A stretch of DNA of 64,000 nt from positions 71,496-135,495 of the forward strand of contig NZ_JMFO01000002.1 of the NCBI RefSeq assembly GCF_000714715.1, given 5' to 3'. This document shows positions 46,742-55,600 of the stretch, in pieces (the first letter of the stretch is position 1; each line of letters begins with the position of its first letter). This stretch comes from Candidatus Magnetobacterium casense (lineage in GTDB: Bacteria; Nitrospirota; Thermodesulfovibrionia; Thermodesulfovibrionales; Magnetobacteriaceae). The position numbers were made by a program, and so were the translations under genes. Under the pieces are notes generated by a model. It was not told the origin of the DNA. It did no database searches and was given only the letters and a program-made list of their open reading frames with translations.

Positions 46742-48671
46742 CATAGAGAACACCTTTTCGGTACGTGAGCACTTAGGACAGACCCTCGCCGGGTACGAGT
46801 ATCGACCACAGCAGGAGGCAATGGCCAATGCGGTGATGGCCGCATTGCAGAACAAAACAAACCTCTTGGTTGAGGCCGGCACCGGCGTAGGTAAGAGCCT
46901 TGCATATCTGCTAGCGGCAATCCTGTGGATAAAACAGGACGATACAAGAAAGGTCGTGGTATCCACCTACACCAAGGCACTCCAACGACAATTGTACGAC
47001 AGGGACCTACCGTTTTTGAAGCAAAAACTCTTCCCCGACATCACCTATGCCCTGTGCCTGGGCAGTGAGAATTACCTTTGTCTGAGGCGTCTGCATCAGA
47101 CACGACAGTTTGGGCTGTTTGATGTGGGTGAGACTAAGGCATTTGCTGACCTTCTGCTTTGGGCTAATGTTGCCGTAAAGGGTATCAGGTCAGAGATCGG
47201 GGTGGATTCAAACCTCTGGGGCAAGGTTGACAGGGAGTCTGACCTCTGCTACGGTAAGTCATGCAAGACATACAGGGAGTGCTTCTATCAAAAGGCCAAG
47301 GCCATAGAGCGCAAGTCAAACATCCTGGTGGTCAATCACCACTTGTTCTTTGCCAATGTCTCTGCCGGTGGCAAGGTGTTGCCCAAGTTTGATGCGGTCA
47401 TCTTTGATGAGGCACACGAGCTTGAAGACGTCGCCGCAAGTTATCTCGGACATGACGTCTCTAACACAAAGATTAATCACCTGCTTGACACGGTGTTAAG
47501 CATCAACGGTAAGGGACTCCTGACACGCCTTAAAGACATAGACAAACTGTTATACAACGATATTATTTCGGCCATGCAGACCGTGCGAAATGGTTCCGAC
47601 CAGTTCTTCTTCGCTATAGCCGACCTCTTTGGTAAAGACAACACCCTCAGGATAAAACAGCACTACTGCGTCCAGGACACTGTTTCGGAACCTCTGGCAA
47701 CACTGCAAGACCTCCTCAACGACTTGGCCGAGGCCTCCAAGGAAGATGAATCATACAACGAAGTCCTGGCACTGGTGGGACGGTGTGCCGAACTGAGGCA
47801 CTCCATTGAGCTGTTTCTCACCCGGGGGGTTGAGGATGCCGTCTACCATGCAGAACGCGCCAAGATTCGGATACAGGTGGTTGTAACGCCTGTCAATATT
47901 GCACAAAGACTCAGAGATTCGGTCTTTAGCACCATAGACACCTCCATACTGACCTCGGCGACGTTATCGCTAAACGGGGATTTCTCCTACATCAAGGACA
48001 GACTCTCTCCGTGTCCCTGCGACGAACTCCTGCTTGACTCGCCATTTGACTATAGAAAACAGGCGCTGTTATACGTCCCCTCCGACATGCCCAACCCACG
48101 CAATGAGGGCTTCACCGATGCCGCAATCAAGAGCGTTACGGAAATCCTGGACATTACAAAGGGGCAGACGATGGTGCTCTTTACCAGCTATAGGTTGTTA
48201 AACCAGGTGGCCGACGCCATCGACTTAGACCTGACCATACTCAGACAGGGTGAGATGGATAATTACAGATTGATTGAAACCTTTAAGGATACGGACAACG
48301 CTGTGCTCTTTGGCACCTATACGTTCTGGCAGGGCGTAGATTTCCCCGGAAATGAACTCAGATGCGTGGTAATTGCCAAGCTGCCATTTGCCGTCCCAAC
48401 GGAGCCGGTGCTGGAGGGCAGGATGGAGTATATAGTCAAGTGCGGCGGTGACCCATTCTACGATTACCAGGTACCACGGGCAATCCTAACTCTCAGGCAG
48501 GGCTTTGGCAGGCTTATAAGAACAAAAACCGATACGGGGGTAGTAGCCATCCTTGACTCCAGACTCAAGACAATGACATACGGAAGGATGTTTCTGGCAT
48601 CCCTGCCAAACGCTACACTAACAGCTAATATAGGAGATGTCCGGAAATTTTATCGCTCCACTAAACCCTGA
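46695..48671 (+). CDS. DinG/XPD-type ATP-dependent helicase
   Basis: Up to 658 residues. Superfamily 2 helicase of the iron-sulphur DinG/YoaA kind: EYRPQQEAMANAV (Q-like motif), Walker A EAGTGVGKSLAYLLAA, DEAHELED (DEAH box), cysteines in ENYLCLRRL and DLCYGKSCKTYRECFY for a 4Fe-4S cluster, and motif VI LRQGFGRLIRTKTD. DinG-type enzymes unwind R-loops and other DNA structures. Start is doubtful: ATG 46695 lies inside the previous gene with no ribosome site, whereas a perfect AGGAGG (46731-46736) is followed five bases later by ATA at 46742-46744 in frame (reading I/M-ENTFSVREHL). Either ATA is used, or an ATG was lost. Confidence 0.9.
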   Translation: MPCGYISKGHIVQEANIENTFSVREHLGQTLAGYEYRPQQEAMANAVMAALQNKTNLLVEAGTGVGKSLAYLLAAILWIKQDDTRKVVVSTYTKALQRQLYDRDLPFLKQKLFPDITYALCLGSENYLCLRRLHQTRQFGLFDVGETKAFADLLLWANVAVKGIRSEIGVDSNLWGKVDRESDLCYGKSCKTYRECFYQKAKAIERKSNILVVNHHLFFANVSAGGKVLPKFDAVIFDEAHELEDVAASYLGHDVSNTKINHLLDTVLSINGKGLLTRLKDIDKLLYNDIISAMQTVRNGSDQFFFAIADLFGKDNTLRIKQHYCVQDTVSEPLATLQDLLNDLAEASKEDESYNEVLALVGRCAELRHSIELFLTRGVEDAVYHAERAKIRIQVVVTPVNIAQRLRDSVFSTIDTSILTSATLSLNGDFSYIKDRLSPCPCDELLLDSPFDYRKQALLYVPSDMPNPRNEGFTDAAIKSVTEILDITKGQTMVLFTSYRLLNQVADAIDLDLTILRQGEMDNYRLIETFKDTDNAVLFGTYTFWQGVDFPGNELRCVVIAKLPFAVPTEPVLEGRMEYIVKCGGDPFYDYQVPRAILTLRQGFGRLIRTKTDTGVVAILDSRLKTMTYGRMFLASLPNATLTANIGDVRKFYRSTKP

Positions 48672-48673
48672 AC

Positions 48674-48888
48674 GTATCCTCTTTATATTTCATGGTATAC
48701 TGAGCAAGGTGATATTTTGGTATCCTCATTTATATTCCACGGTAACTATACTTTTACGCACCATGGATTCCTGGTCAAGCCAGGAATGACACACTTGAAA
48801 AACAACTATAACTGTCATTCCTGCGCAAGCAGGAATCCATGCCTTTTAATCGGGAAATAAAGTTTACCCTGCTTTTTTAAGAGGATAC
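48674..48888 (+). repeat. Repeat family B, copy B4 plus an extra left-end fragment
   Basis: A left-end fragment GTATCCTCTTTATATTTCAT at 48674 is followed by a full 169-bp copy at 48720-48888, ends GTATCCTCATTTATATTCC and TTTTTTAAGAGGATAC, with the twin hairpins GGATTCCTGGTCAAGCCAGG and ATTCCTGCGCAAGCAGGAAT. The tandem left end suggests insertion of one copy into another. Confidence 0.82.
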
Positions 48889-48897
48889 TAAATTTGC

Positions 48898-48903
48898 TAT
48901 AAT
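48898..48903 (+). promoter_or_regulatory. -10 box of mgtC-like gene, leaderless layout
   Basis: TATAAT followed by exactly six bases and ATG 48910, so the A of ATG is the expected +1. The -35 region (about 48875) falls in the right end of repeat B4. No ribosome site. Confidence 0.6.
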
Positions 48904-48909
48904 AAAAGT

Positions 48910-49617
48910 ATGAATGACTGGTCTGCAATGTCCTTGCAGTTTGGCAAGCTGTTGCTGGCTGCCGTGTTGGGTGGCATTATTGGGTTTGAGCGTGAGTCGC
49001 ATGGGCAGGCTGCGGGGTTTCGCACCTACCTGGTGGTTTCAACGGGGGCATGTCTGATGATGCTCCTTTCGCTTCAGATTGAGGCGATATATCACAGCTT
49101 CGACGTCAGCCATTCAGTGGTTCGGCTTGATCCGGGGCGAATTGCCTCCTATGCAATTGCCGGGATGGGGTTTCTTGGCTCCGGGGCGATCATCAAAGGG
49201 AAGGGGTCGGTGCGTGGATTAACCACCGCCGCTGGACTCTGGATCGCAACCGGTATCGGTTTGTCCATTGGGGCGGGGCTGATATACCAGACGCTGTTTG
49301 CCACATGCGTGATCCTTGTTGCCCTGTACTGGGTGCATCCCATCAGAAAACTCACACCACACAGACTCTACAGCATGGTAACGGTCAAGTTTGCACAAGA
49401 GGAAGATGCCCTAGTCAAACTCAGGTCGGTACTTGACGAGTTCCCATCCGTAGTAGTCCAGAATTATAGCTACGAGTTTGAGGTTGCTTCGCAGGTGGCC
49501 ACATACCGCATACGCATCTACAGCACCAGCGACAAGGATTGGTCCGAGGTTGTAAACAGATTCCTGCTAATCAAGACTGTCAAATGGGTCAGTTGGACGG
49601 AGAGCGACGTCCCCTGA
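48910..49617 (+). CDS. MgtC/SapB family membrane protein
   Basis: 235 residues. N-terminal MgtC domain with about four or five membrane helices: LLLAAVLGGIIGFERESHGQ, AAGFRTYLVVSTGACLMMLL, RIASYAIAGMGFLGSGAIIK and GLTTAAGLWIATGIGLSIGA, all family signatures. A cytoplasmic ACT-like domain follows (about 158-235). MgtC in pathogens supports growth in low magnesium and inhibits the F-ATPase; the role in other bacteria is less clear. It overlaps the next gene (TGATG), a phosphoribosyltransferase, so they are co-translated. The message appears leaderless. Confidence 0.92.
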   Translation: MNDWSAMSLQFGKLLLAAVLGGIIGFERESHGQAAGFRTYLVVSTGACLMMLLSLQIEAIYHSFDVSHSVVRLDPGRIASYAIAGMGFLGSGAIIKGKGSVRGLTTAAGLWIATGIGLSIGAGLIYQTLFATCVILVALYWVHPIRKLTPHRLYSMVTVKFAQEEDALVKLRSVLDEFPSVVVQNYSYEFEVASQVATYRIRIYSTSDKDWSEVVNRFLLIKTVKWVSWTESDVP

Positions 49618-50855
49618 TGTTGAATATAAATTCACACACGATTAAGCTAACCACAGGCGAATTAACCGTCAAGGCAGACAATGAACTGCTCAGACTAGCT
49701 GGGTTTGGTTCACGGGCAAACGAAAAACGTGGCTTTGTCTTTGTCAGCAAGGTACTTGGCAAACACGTTGCCGTTGTGCCATCTGCAATGGATGCTGTTG
49801 CCACGACGCTGGCTAACTTGGCAAGGGCGGAGATCGCACCATCGGGGCCGGTTGTAGTCATTGGTTTTGCAGAGACGGCAACCGGTCTGGGAAACTGCAT
49901 CTACGAGCGTCTGGAGACAGCGCAGTCGTTTTACATACACACCACACGCTATAAGCTATCATCACCTATGCTGCTGGAGTTCAGCGAGGAGCACTGCCAT
50001 GCGCCGTCACACTATCTGTACGCCGTAAGGGATGAAGCCCTGAAAAACATCCTGCGCACTGCTGAGACCGTCGTCCTCGTAGATGACGAAATAACCACGG
50101 GAAACACCATCCGAAACATCGTGCTGCGCCTGCGGGAAACCCTGCCACGGGTAAAGAGATACGTTGTGGCCTCGTACCTCAATTGGATGCGTGAACCGAT
50201 AAATGGTATAACATTTGTGAGTCTTATAAGTGGAGAGGTGCATTTCAGAAAGGGCAATGTGTCTGTTGCGCATGACTTCACGTCGGTATGCCGCCACGAC
50301 GGCTACATGGACGCCGTGGTGCCACACAACTTTGGACGCTTCGGGGTCAGGAGGATGACCATTGATGGTGGCGCAGTCATTGCTCCGGTGCAGTGGGCGG
50401 CAGGGGCAAGGGTGCTGGTACTTGGAACGGGGGAGTTTATGTACGTGCCATTTTTGTTGGCCAGGTGGCTTGAACAAAGCGGCGTTGACGTGTATTATCA
50501 GTCAACCACGCGCTCGCCGCTCAACGTCGATGGCGACATAAAAAGCGCCATCCGCTTTAAGGATAACTATGGCGAGGACATCGATAACTTCCTGTACAAC
50601 GTTACCCCCGGCATGTACGATGTCATCCTTATATGTTACGAAACCCCGACAATTGCCGACAATCACGCATTGAGCGACATCCTCCGTGGATACGCACCAG
50701 AGGTCAGGGAGGTCTTTATCACACCAGGAGACAATAACACCTCAGGGCAATCGCATTTGACCGTAAGAGAAAAGAAAGGGGCGGTTTGTGGCAGGGGTGC
50801 CTCACCCCCTCCGCCCCCCTTCAGAACCCCCCGCAAGGGGTCACGGACCCCTTGA
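49617..50855 (+). CDS. Phosphoribosyltransferase-like protein (PRTase plus TRSP domain), tail from a repeat
   Basis: 412 residues from ATG 49617 in a TGATG overlap with mgtC. Residues about 40-210 carry a type I phosphoribosyltransferase fold with the PRPP loop VVLVDDEITTGNTIRN and the upstream GFAETATGLG. Residues about 225-375 (FGRFGVRRMTIDGGAV, VLVLGTGEFMYVPFLLARWL, VYYQSTTRSPLNVDGDI) match the TRSP-type C-terminal domain found in PRTases linked by context to tellurium-resistance/stress clusters; no ter gene is present here. The last ~36 codons (from about [18 protein letters not shown]) are read out of repeat A7, so the natural C-terminus has been replaced or lengthened by the repeat. Confidence 0.83.
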   Translation: MLNINSHTIKLTTGELTVKADNELLRLAGFGSRANEKRGFVFVSKVLGKHVAVVPSAMDAVATTLANLARAEIAPSGPVVVIGFAETATGLGNCIYERLETAQSFYIHTTRYKLSSPMLLEFSEEHCHAPSHYLYAVRDEALKNILRTAETVVLVDDEITTGNTIRNIVLRLRETLPRVKRYVVASYLNWMREPINGITFVSLISGEVHFRKGNVSVAHDFTSVCRHDGYMDAVVPHNFGRFGVRRMTIDGGAVIAPVQWAAGARVLVLGTGEFMYVPFLLARWLEQSGVDVYYQSTTRSPLNVDGDIKSAIRFKDNYGEDIDNFLYNVTPGMYDVILICYETPTIADNHALSDILRGYAPEVREVFITPGDNNTSGQSHLTVREKKGAVCGRGASPPPPPFRTPRKGSRTP

Positions 50856-50875
50856 CCCCATCCTGCGCAAGCTGA
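50748..50875 (+). repeat. Repeat family A, copy A7, partly coding
   Basis: Good reference copy: CAGGGCAATCGCATTTGACC, AAAGGGGCGGTTTGTGGCAG, GGGTGCCTCACCCC, CTTCAGAACCCCCCGCAAGG, GGTCACGGACCCCTTGACCC. Its first 108 bp are in frame with the phosphoribosyltransferase gene and supply the stop codon. Confidence 0.82.
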
Positions 50876-50891
50876 GATTCTGAGTTATGCT

Positions 50892-51071
50892 TACCATGCT
50901 TTTTTAAGAGGATACCCACAGCCTGCCCTTGGCTCGAACAGGGGGACATGTTTCGCAGCAATGACAGTTACAGGCGTTTTCCAATTGTGTCATTCTTGGC
51001 TTGACCAAGAATCCAAGATGCGTAACAGTATATTTACCATGAAATATAAACATGAAATATACAGAGGATAC
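50892..51071 (-). repeat. Repeat family B, rearranged copy B5
   Basis: Begins with a right-end block in plus orientation (CATGCTTTTTTAAGAGGATAC) and continues with the left half inverted (TGTCATTCTTGGCTTGACC, ATTTACCATGAAATATAAA, ending GAGGATAC). It is a head-to-head mosaic of two copies. Confidence 0.65.
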
Positions 51072-51112
51072 GAGGATACAATGGTAGTCCCGCAGTGATA
51101 GTGATAGTGCCA

Positions 51113-51150
51113 TCCCCCTCCCTTGATGGGAGGGATTAGGGGAGGGTGGA
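51113..51150 (-). repeat. Repeat family C, copy C2, partly coding
   Basis: CTCCCTTGATGGGAGGGATT then AGGGGAGGGTGGA. It supplies the last codons and stop of the coiled-coil nuclease gene at 51136-52152. Confidence 0.65.
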
Positions 51151-52152
51151 GGGCGGGGGAGAGTTCTCCTGGTTTGTATTTATCTCATCGAAGTTGAGTA
51201 TGTCGAGGTACTCCCATTGTCTGTATGCAACGACATAGAGGCCTTGTATGGTCGCGAATCTGGTAATTTCATCCTCAACGACGACACTGGCAAGCATGGG
51301 GATTATCTGTCTGCCTTTGCACTCGTCAAAAAAGATCGGCAGTGTTTCTACCTTGGCCAGTATCTTAGTGACATCTCGTTCATCCGGTTTGGATTTTACC
51401 TCTATAACAAAGACCCTGTCCTGACATGTGAGCATTATATCAACCTCACAATTCTTGCCTCCTATTCTTTTATTGTATCTCAGACAAAAAGAGGTAGGAT
51501 CGCATTTAAAGTATTGTTTTATCAGGGCAATTGCACCAGGGGCGATTATGTCTTCAACGAGCGTGCCCAGTTGCTTGGCAATTTCAGCCCTTTGCTGTCG
51601 GGCTCCTTTCGCTATCTCCGCCATCTCTTTACGAAAGGCCTCATGATCCTCTTTGTCCTTCCGATCTCGCTCTTCTTGCCTCCGGTCGCGCTCGGCAGCC
51701 TCACGTTTAATCTCCGCTACCTCTTCCTTGTACTTCCGGTCGCTCTCTTCTTGTCTGCGGTCGCGTTCTTCTTTTTCTTCCTTGTACTTCCGGTCGCTCT
51801 CGGCGGCCTCGCGTTTAATCTCCGCTACCTCTTCCTTGTACTTCCGGTCGTTTTCGGCAGCCTCACGTTTAATCTCCGCTACCTCTTCCTTGTACTTCCG
51901 GTCGTTTTCGGCAGCCTTGCGTTTAATCTCCGCTACCTCTTCCTTGTACTTCCGGTCGCTCTCTTCTTGTCTGCGGTCGCGCTCTTCTTGCTTCCGGTCG
52001 CGCTCCGCTTGTTCTTCCTTGTACTTCCGGTCGCGCTCGGCGGCCTCACGCTTGAGCTCGGCAGCCTCGATTTTCAGCTCCCTGCAAACCTCGTAAAACT
52101 CCGCCCTGGCAACCTCTAACCTGTCAACCCGTGATTCCAATAACATCTGCAT
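51136..52152 (-). CDS. Coiled-coil protein with C-terminal PD-(D/E)xK-like domain (DUF3782-like)
   Basis: 338 residues. Residues about 25-185 are a highly charged coiled coil built from an 18-residue unit close to DRKYKEEVAEIKREAAEN, present in several near-identical copies, with shorter DRRQEER variants between. Residues about 195-325 form a nuclease-like domain: LGTLVEDIIAPGAI, CEVDIMLTCQDRVFVIEVKS (D...E-x-K), then a helix and KGRQIIPMLASVV. Coiled-coil plus PDDEXK proteins of this form occur in many copies in some cyanobacteria and Nitrospirota; function is unknown. The final residues (ENSPPPSTLP) are encoded by the family C repeat, so the original end is lost or lengthened. Confidence 0.83.
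   Translation of the reverse strand: MQMLLESRVDRLEVARAEFYEVCRELKIEAAELKREAAERDRKYKEEQAERDRKQEERDRRQEESDRKYKEEVAEIKRKAAENDRKYKEEVAEIKREAAENDRKYKEEVAEIKREAAESDRKYKEEKEERDRRQEESDRKYKEEVAEIKREAAERDRRQEERDRKDKEDHEAFRKEMAEIAKGARQQRAEIAKQLGTLVEDIIAPGAIALIKQYFKCDPTSFCLRYNKRIGGKNCEVDIMLTCQDRVFVIEVKSKPDERDVTKILAKVETLPIFFDECKGRQIIPMLASVVVEDEITRFATIQGLYVVAYRQWEYLDILNFDEINTNQENSPPPSTLP
51700..51980 (-). repeat. 54-bp tandem repeat coding the coiled coil
   Basis: On the plus strand the block TCTTCCTTGTACTTCCGGTC recurs about every 54 bp with TTTAATCTCCGCTACC between. It codes the 18-residue heptad-type unit; copy number is likely to vary. A plus-strand ORF over it (LFLVLPVAL repeats) is a shadow. Confidence 0.8.
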
Positions 52153-52665
52153 CGCTTTTACCTCTCTGTACTTTTATATCTCTCTCTGCTACTACGATAA
52201 CATATCTGACACCCATTTGACAACCGGCCGAGGCCGAGGGGGGGGTTGACATTTGTATCTGCCCTCGTGATACAATAACGTATGAGAGGATGTGAGACAT
52301 ATAATTTTGGTCGTCAGGCGATCTGGCATCCCTCTTGCATGCACGCACAAATATAACACATCTTTAATAGCTTCCCTAAAAGAAAGCAAACAACTTAACG
52401 GCTTGTCTATACCCTATACCGCCGAGGGGGGAGGTGTTGCGTATGGATAAATAGCGGGATAGCCATTTTTTCTACATTGCGCGTCAGTCGTTAATTTAAT
52501 CCGCTTATGTTGTGCGAATAAGCAATGGTGTGTTGTTTAAGCCATAAGGGAAGTTAATCCTTTTGGTGTTTCCAAAAGACAGGCGTGGTGTTACGCCTGT
52601 AGTCCGAGTTCGTTATAACACGAGGATACGTATAACGTATCAAATTAAAACAAGGAGATTTAGAT
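52153..52665. other. Gene-poor stretch with a structured leader
   Basis: 512 bp. TTGACA (about 52246) and TACAAT (52271-52276), 19 bases apart, precede a tiny ORF (ATG 52282, 24 codons, MRGCETYNFGRQAIWHPSCM) that may be a gene remnant. From 52503 to 52637 four hairpins lie in a row before the giant surface-protein gene, whose ribosome site is AAGGAG near 52651. Confidence 0.45.
52503..52637 (+). promoter_or_regulatory. Row of hairpins in the leader of the giant NHL/lipase gene
   Basis: GCTTAT/ATAAGC (52503-52523), CTTTTGG/CCAAAAG (52560-52578), directly abutting ACAGGCGT/ACGCCTGT (52579-52600), then CGTTATA/TATAACG (52611-52637). It resembles a structured 5' leader. I could not fit it to a known riboswitch. 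Confidence 0.45.
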
Positions 52666-55600
52666 ATGAAAGCGTTACATGATATGAAAAGACAGATGCT
52701 ACAGTCAGTCGTTAGTGTGTTGAGCGTAAGGACGTTGCTTGCCCTGGCGCTGGTTGCCGTGATTGGGGTTGTTTGCCTTGCCGGCTTTGCAGTTGACGCA
52801 TTTGCGGAAGACTACACTTTTGTAAGCAAGTGGGGTAGCTATGGCAGTAGTGACGGGCAATTCAATAGGCCACGCGGAGTTGCTGTTGATGCCTCTGGAT
52901 ATGTCTATATTGCCGATACTGAGAACAACCGTATCCAAAAGTTTAGTTCAAACGGTGTCTTTATAACCAAATGGGGTAGCCAAGGCAGCGGCGATAGTCA
53001 ATTCAATAAGCCATACGGAGTCGCTGTTGATGCCTCTGGAAACGTCTATATTGCCGATACTGAGAACAACCGTATCCAGAAGTTTAGCTCAAGTGGTGCC
53101 TTTGTGAGCAAATGGGGTAGTTATGGCAGCGGTGATAGTCAATTCAATAAGCCATACGGAGTCGCTGTTGATGCCTCTGGAAACGTCTATGTTGCCGATT
53201 ATGATAACTGCCGCATCCAGAAGTTTAGCTCAAGTGGTGCCTTTGTGAGCAAATGGGGTAGTTATGGCAGCAGTGATGGTCAATTATATGGGCCGTACGG
53301 AATAGCTATTGATGTATCTGGAAACATCTATGTTGCTGATGTTTATAACTACCGCATCCAGAAGTTTAGCCCAAATGGTGCCTTTATAACCAAATGGGGT
53401 AGTCAAGGCAGCAGTGATGGTCAATTAGATAGCTCATTAGAAGTAGCTATTGATGTCTCTGGAAACGTCTATGTTACCGATTGGAATAACAACCGCATCC
53501 AGAAGTTTAGCTCAAGTGGTGCCTTTGTGAGCAAATGGGGTAGTTATGGCAGCAGTGATGGTCAATTATATTGGCCAGTAGGAATAGCTGTTGATGTCTC
53601 TGGAAACGTCTATGTTGCCGATTATGGTAACTACCGTATCCAGAAGTTTGCAAAGACTGGAGGGGGAGCTAAAATAGTCAACCCTGGAAATAACCACACC
53701 TATCAAAGAATTGATCAACAAATGAAATGGGCTGACGCTAAGGCTTATTGTGAAAGCTTGGGCGGATATTTAGCAACCGTAACCTCAGATAGTGAGAACA
53801 AATTTCTTATCGATAAGTTATTGCCTGCAGACTTTTTTGATAGTGTGAATAACTCTTACTGGGTTGGGGCAACCGATGTAGAAACCGAAGGCACTTGGAA
53901 ATGGATAACTGCTGAAAAATGGGACTTTACAGCATGGGGTAGTGGTGAACCTAACAGTGACGGAGGTGAAGAAGATTGTTTGATGTATTATAGTAAATAC
54001 GGTAATACAAATAATTTATGGAATGATGGTAGCTGTTCAAGCACCTCCTCACTAATTTGCGAATGGAATCCAACATCCTCAAAATACACACTTACGATTA
54101 CAAAACAGGGAACCGTCTTTGACTTTGTTACCGCCTCTGCGGGGCCTATAAGCTGGAGCAGCGATACTATAGTTGCATCTTATGGCAGCGGGGGGTGTAC
54201 TGGGCATGGTTGCACGGTAACACAGACCGGTACGGCTTACTATAACAGCGAAATCCCCGTTACACTAAAGGCAAGTGGCTCAAATTCAAAATTCACCGGT
54301 TGGGGTGGGGACTGTGCCACTGCCGGGCAGAATCCTATCTGCACGATAAATATGTCCGTAAACAAGAATGTGACGGCGACGTTTACAGCTTCATTGCAAC
54401 CTTCACCGCAGATCGTTGGCAGGGTGTATTCCAAAGGTGGAGATGGTAAATGGACTCCAGGAGGTGGTGCAACGGTAACACTGAAAAGTTCTGACGGAAC
54501 TGCATCACAGTCTTATACCACAAGTAGCGATGGAAATTACAGATTCACCGATATATCTGCAGATACTTATAATCTCTCTGCACGCTCCAATATATTAGCT
54601 GCTACGGCGACTGTAACTATTTCTACCTTAACTGGTGGGGGTAGTACTATTACTGATACTATCCAAAAGGTCGATCTATATATGACCCCAAACGCTAAAC
54701 CATTGATATATTTGCCTGGAATAATGGGGTCGGTTGATAGGGAACGATCAGATTATGCCAATCAATATGCACTGAAAGCCATACTTCCACAGGGTAAATG
54801 TAAGCCCACTATTCAGCTAAAGATTTTTGATCCAAATGTTTGGTACAAGACGGGAGACCGCTATTTTCTAATTCGACCAATAAGTCTTGAATTTTTCAAA
54901 AAAACTTTTGAAAAAAATGACGAATTTAAGGTTTTTGAAGTTCCTTATGATTGGCGACTCTCTTTGGATGATAAAACTACTTGCCCAGGTGGCAAAAAAC
55001 CATGGGAATACTACCTTAAACCTGTCATTGATAGAGCCAAACATGAAACAGGTTATAAAACAGTATATGTTGTTGCTCATAGCATGGGTGGTCTTCTAAC
55101 AAGAACATACATTCAAGATGAGAATTATGGCAACGATATTGAGAAATTTGTAATGTTAGGAACCCCTAATGAAGGTTCGGCAAACGCATATTCCATATGG
55201 GAAGGAGGAGATCCACAGAAGGTAGACGATTATTTAAGTGGCATTATCTCTACCTATGTAGGCAAACTATTGATACCAGATATGTATTACCCTACAACAA
55301 TAGCAAACTGTAATAACATGCATAAATCGTGCAAAACATACAAAGAAATAAAGAAGTTTATTAAAGATAACGTTAAAGGATTGGGGAATTTGTTTCCAAC
55401 CTACCCATTATTAGAGGTATGGAAGGATAATGTGAATGAACCACCTATTACTCAAGTACCGGTTACATCTCCAGCGTACAACAAGTTCTTAGCTGGTCTT
55501 AATAGTGACAAGAATAAAAGCAGAATGAAAACTAATTGTAACTCAAGTAGTACTTGTGTTACAACAAAGCTGTTCACGACAAATGATCAAAAAACCATAG

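Noticed and set aside
51217-52119. Plus-strand 300-codon frame with LFLVLPVAL repeats resembling a membrane protein
   Set aside because: It is a shadow of the coiled-coil repeat gene on the minus strand, which has better codon use, a start and a recognisable nuclease domain.
52503-52637. Cyclic-di-GMP (GEMM) riboswitch before the giant gene
   Set aside because: The hairpin order and loops do not match the conserved core; only an unassigned structured leader can be claimed.
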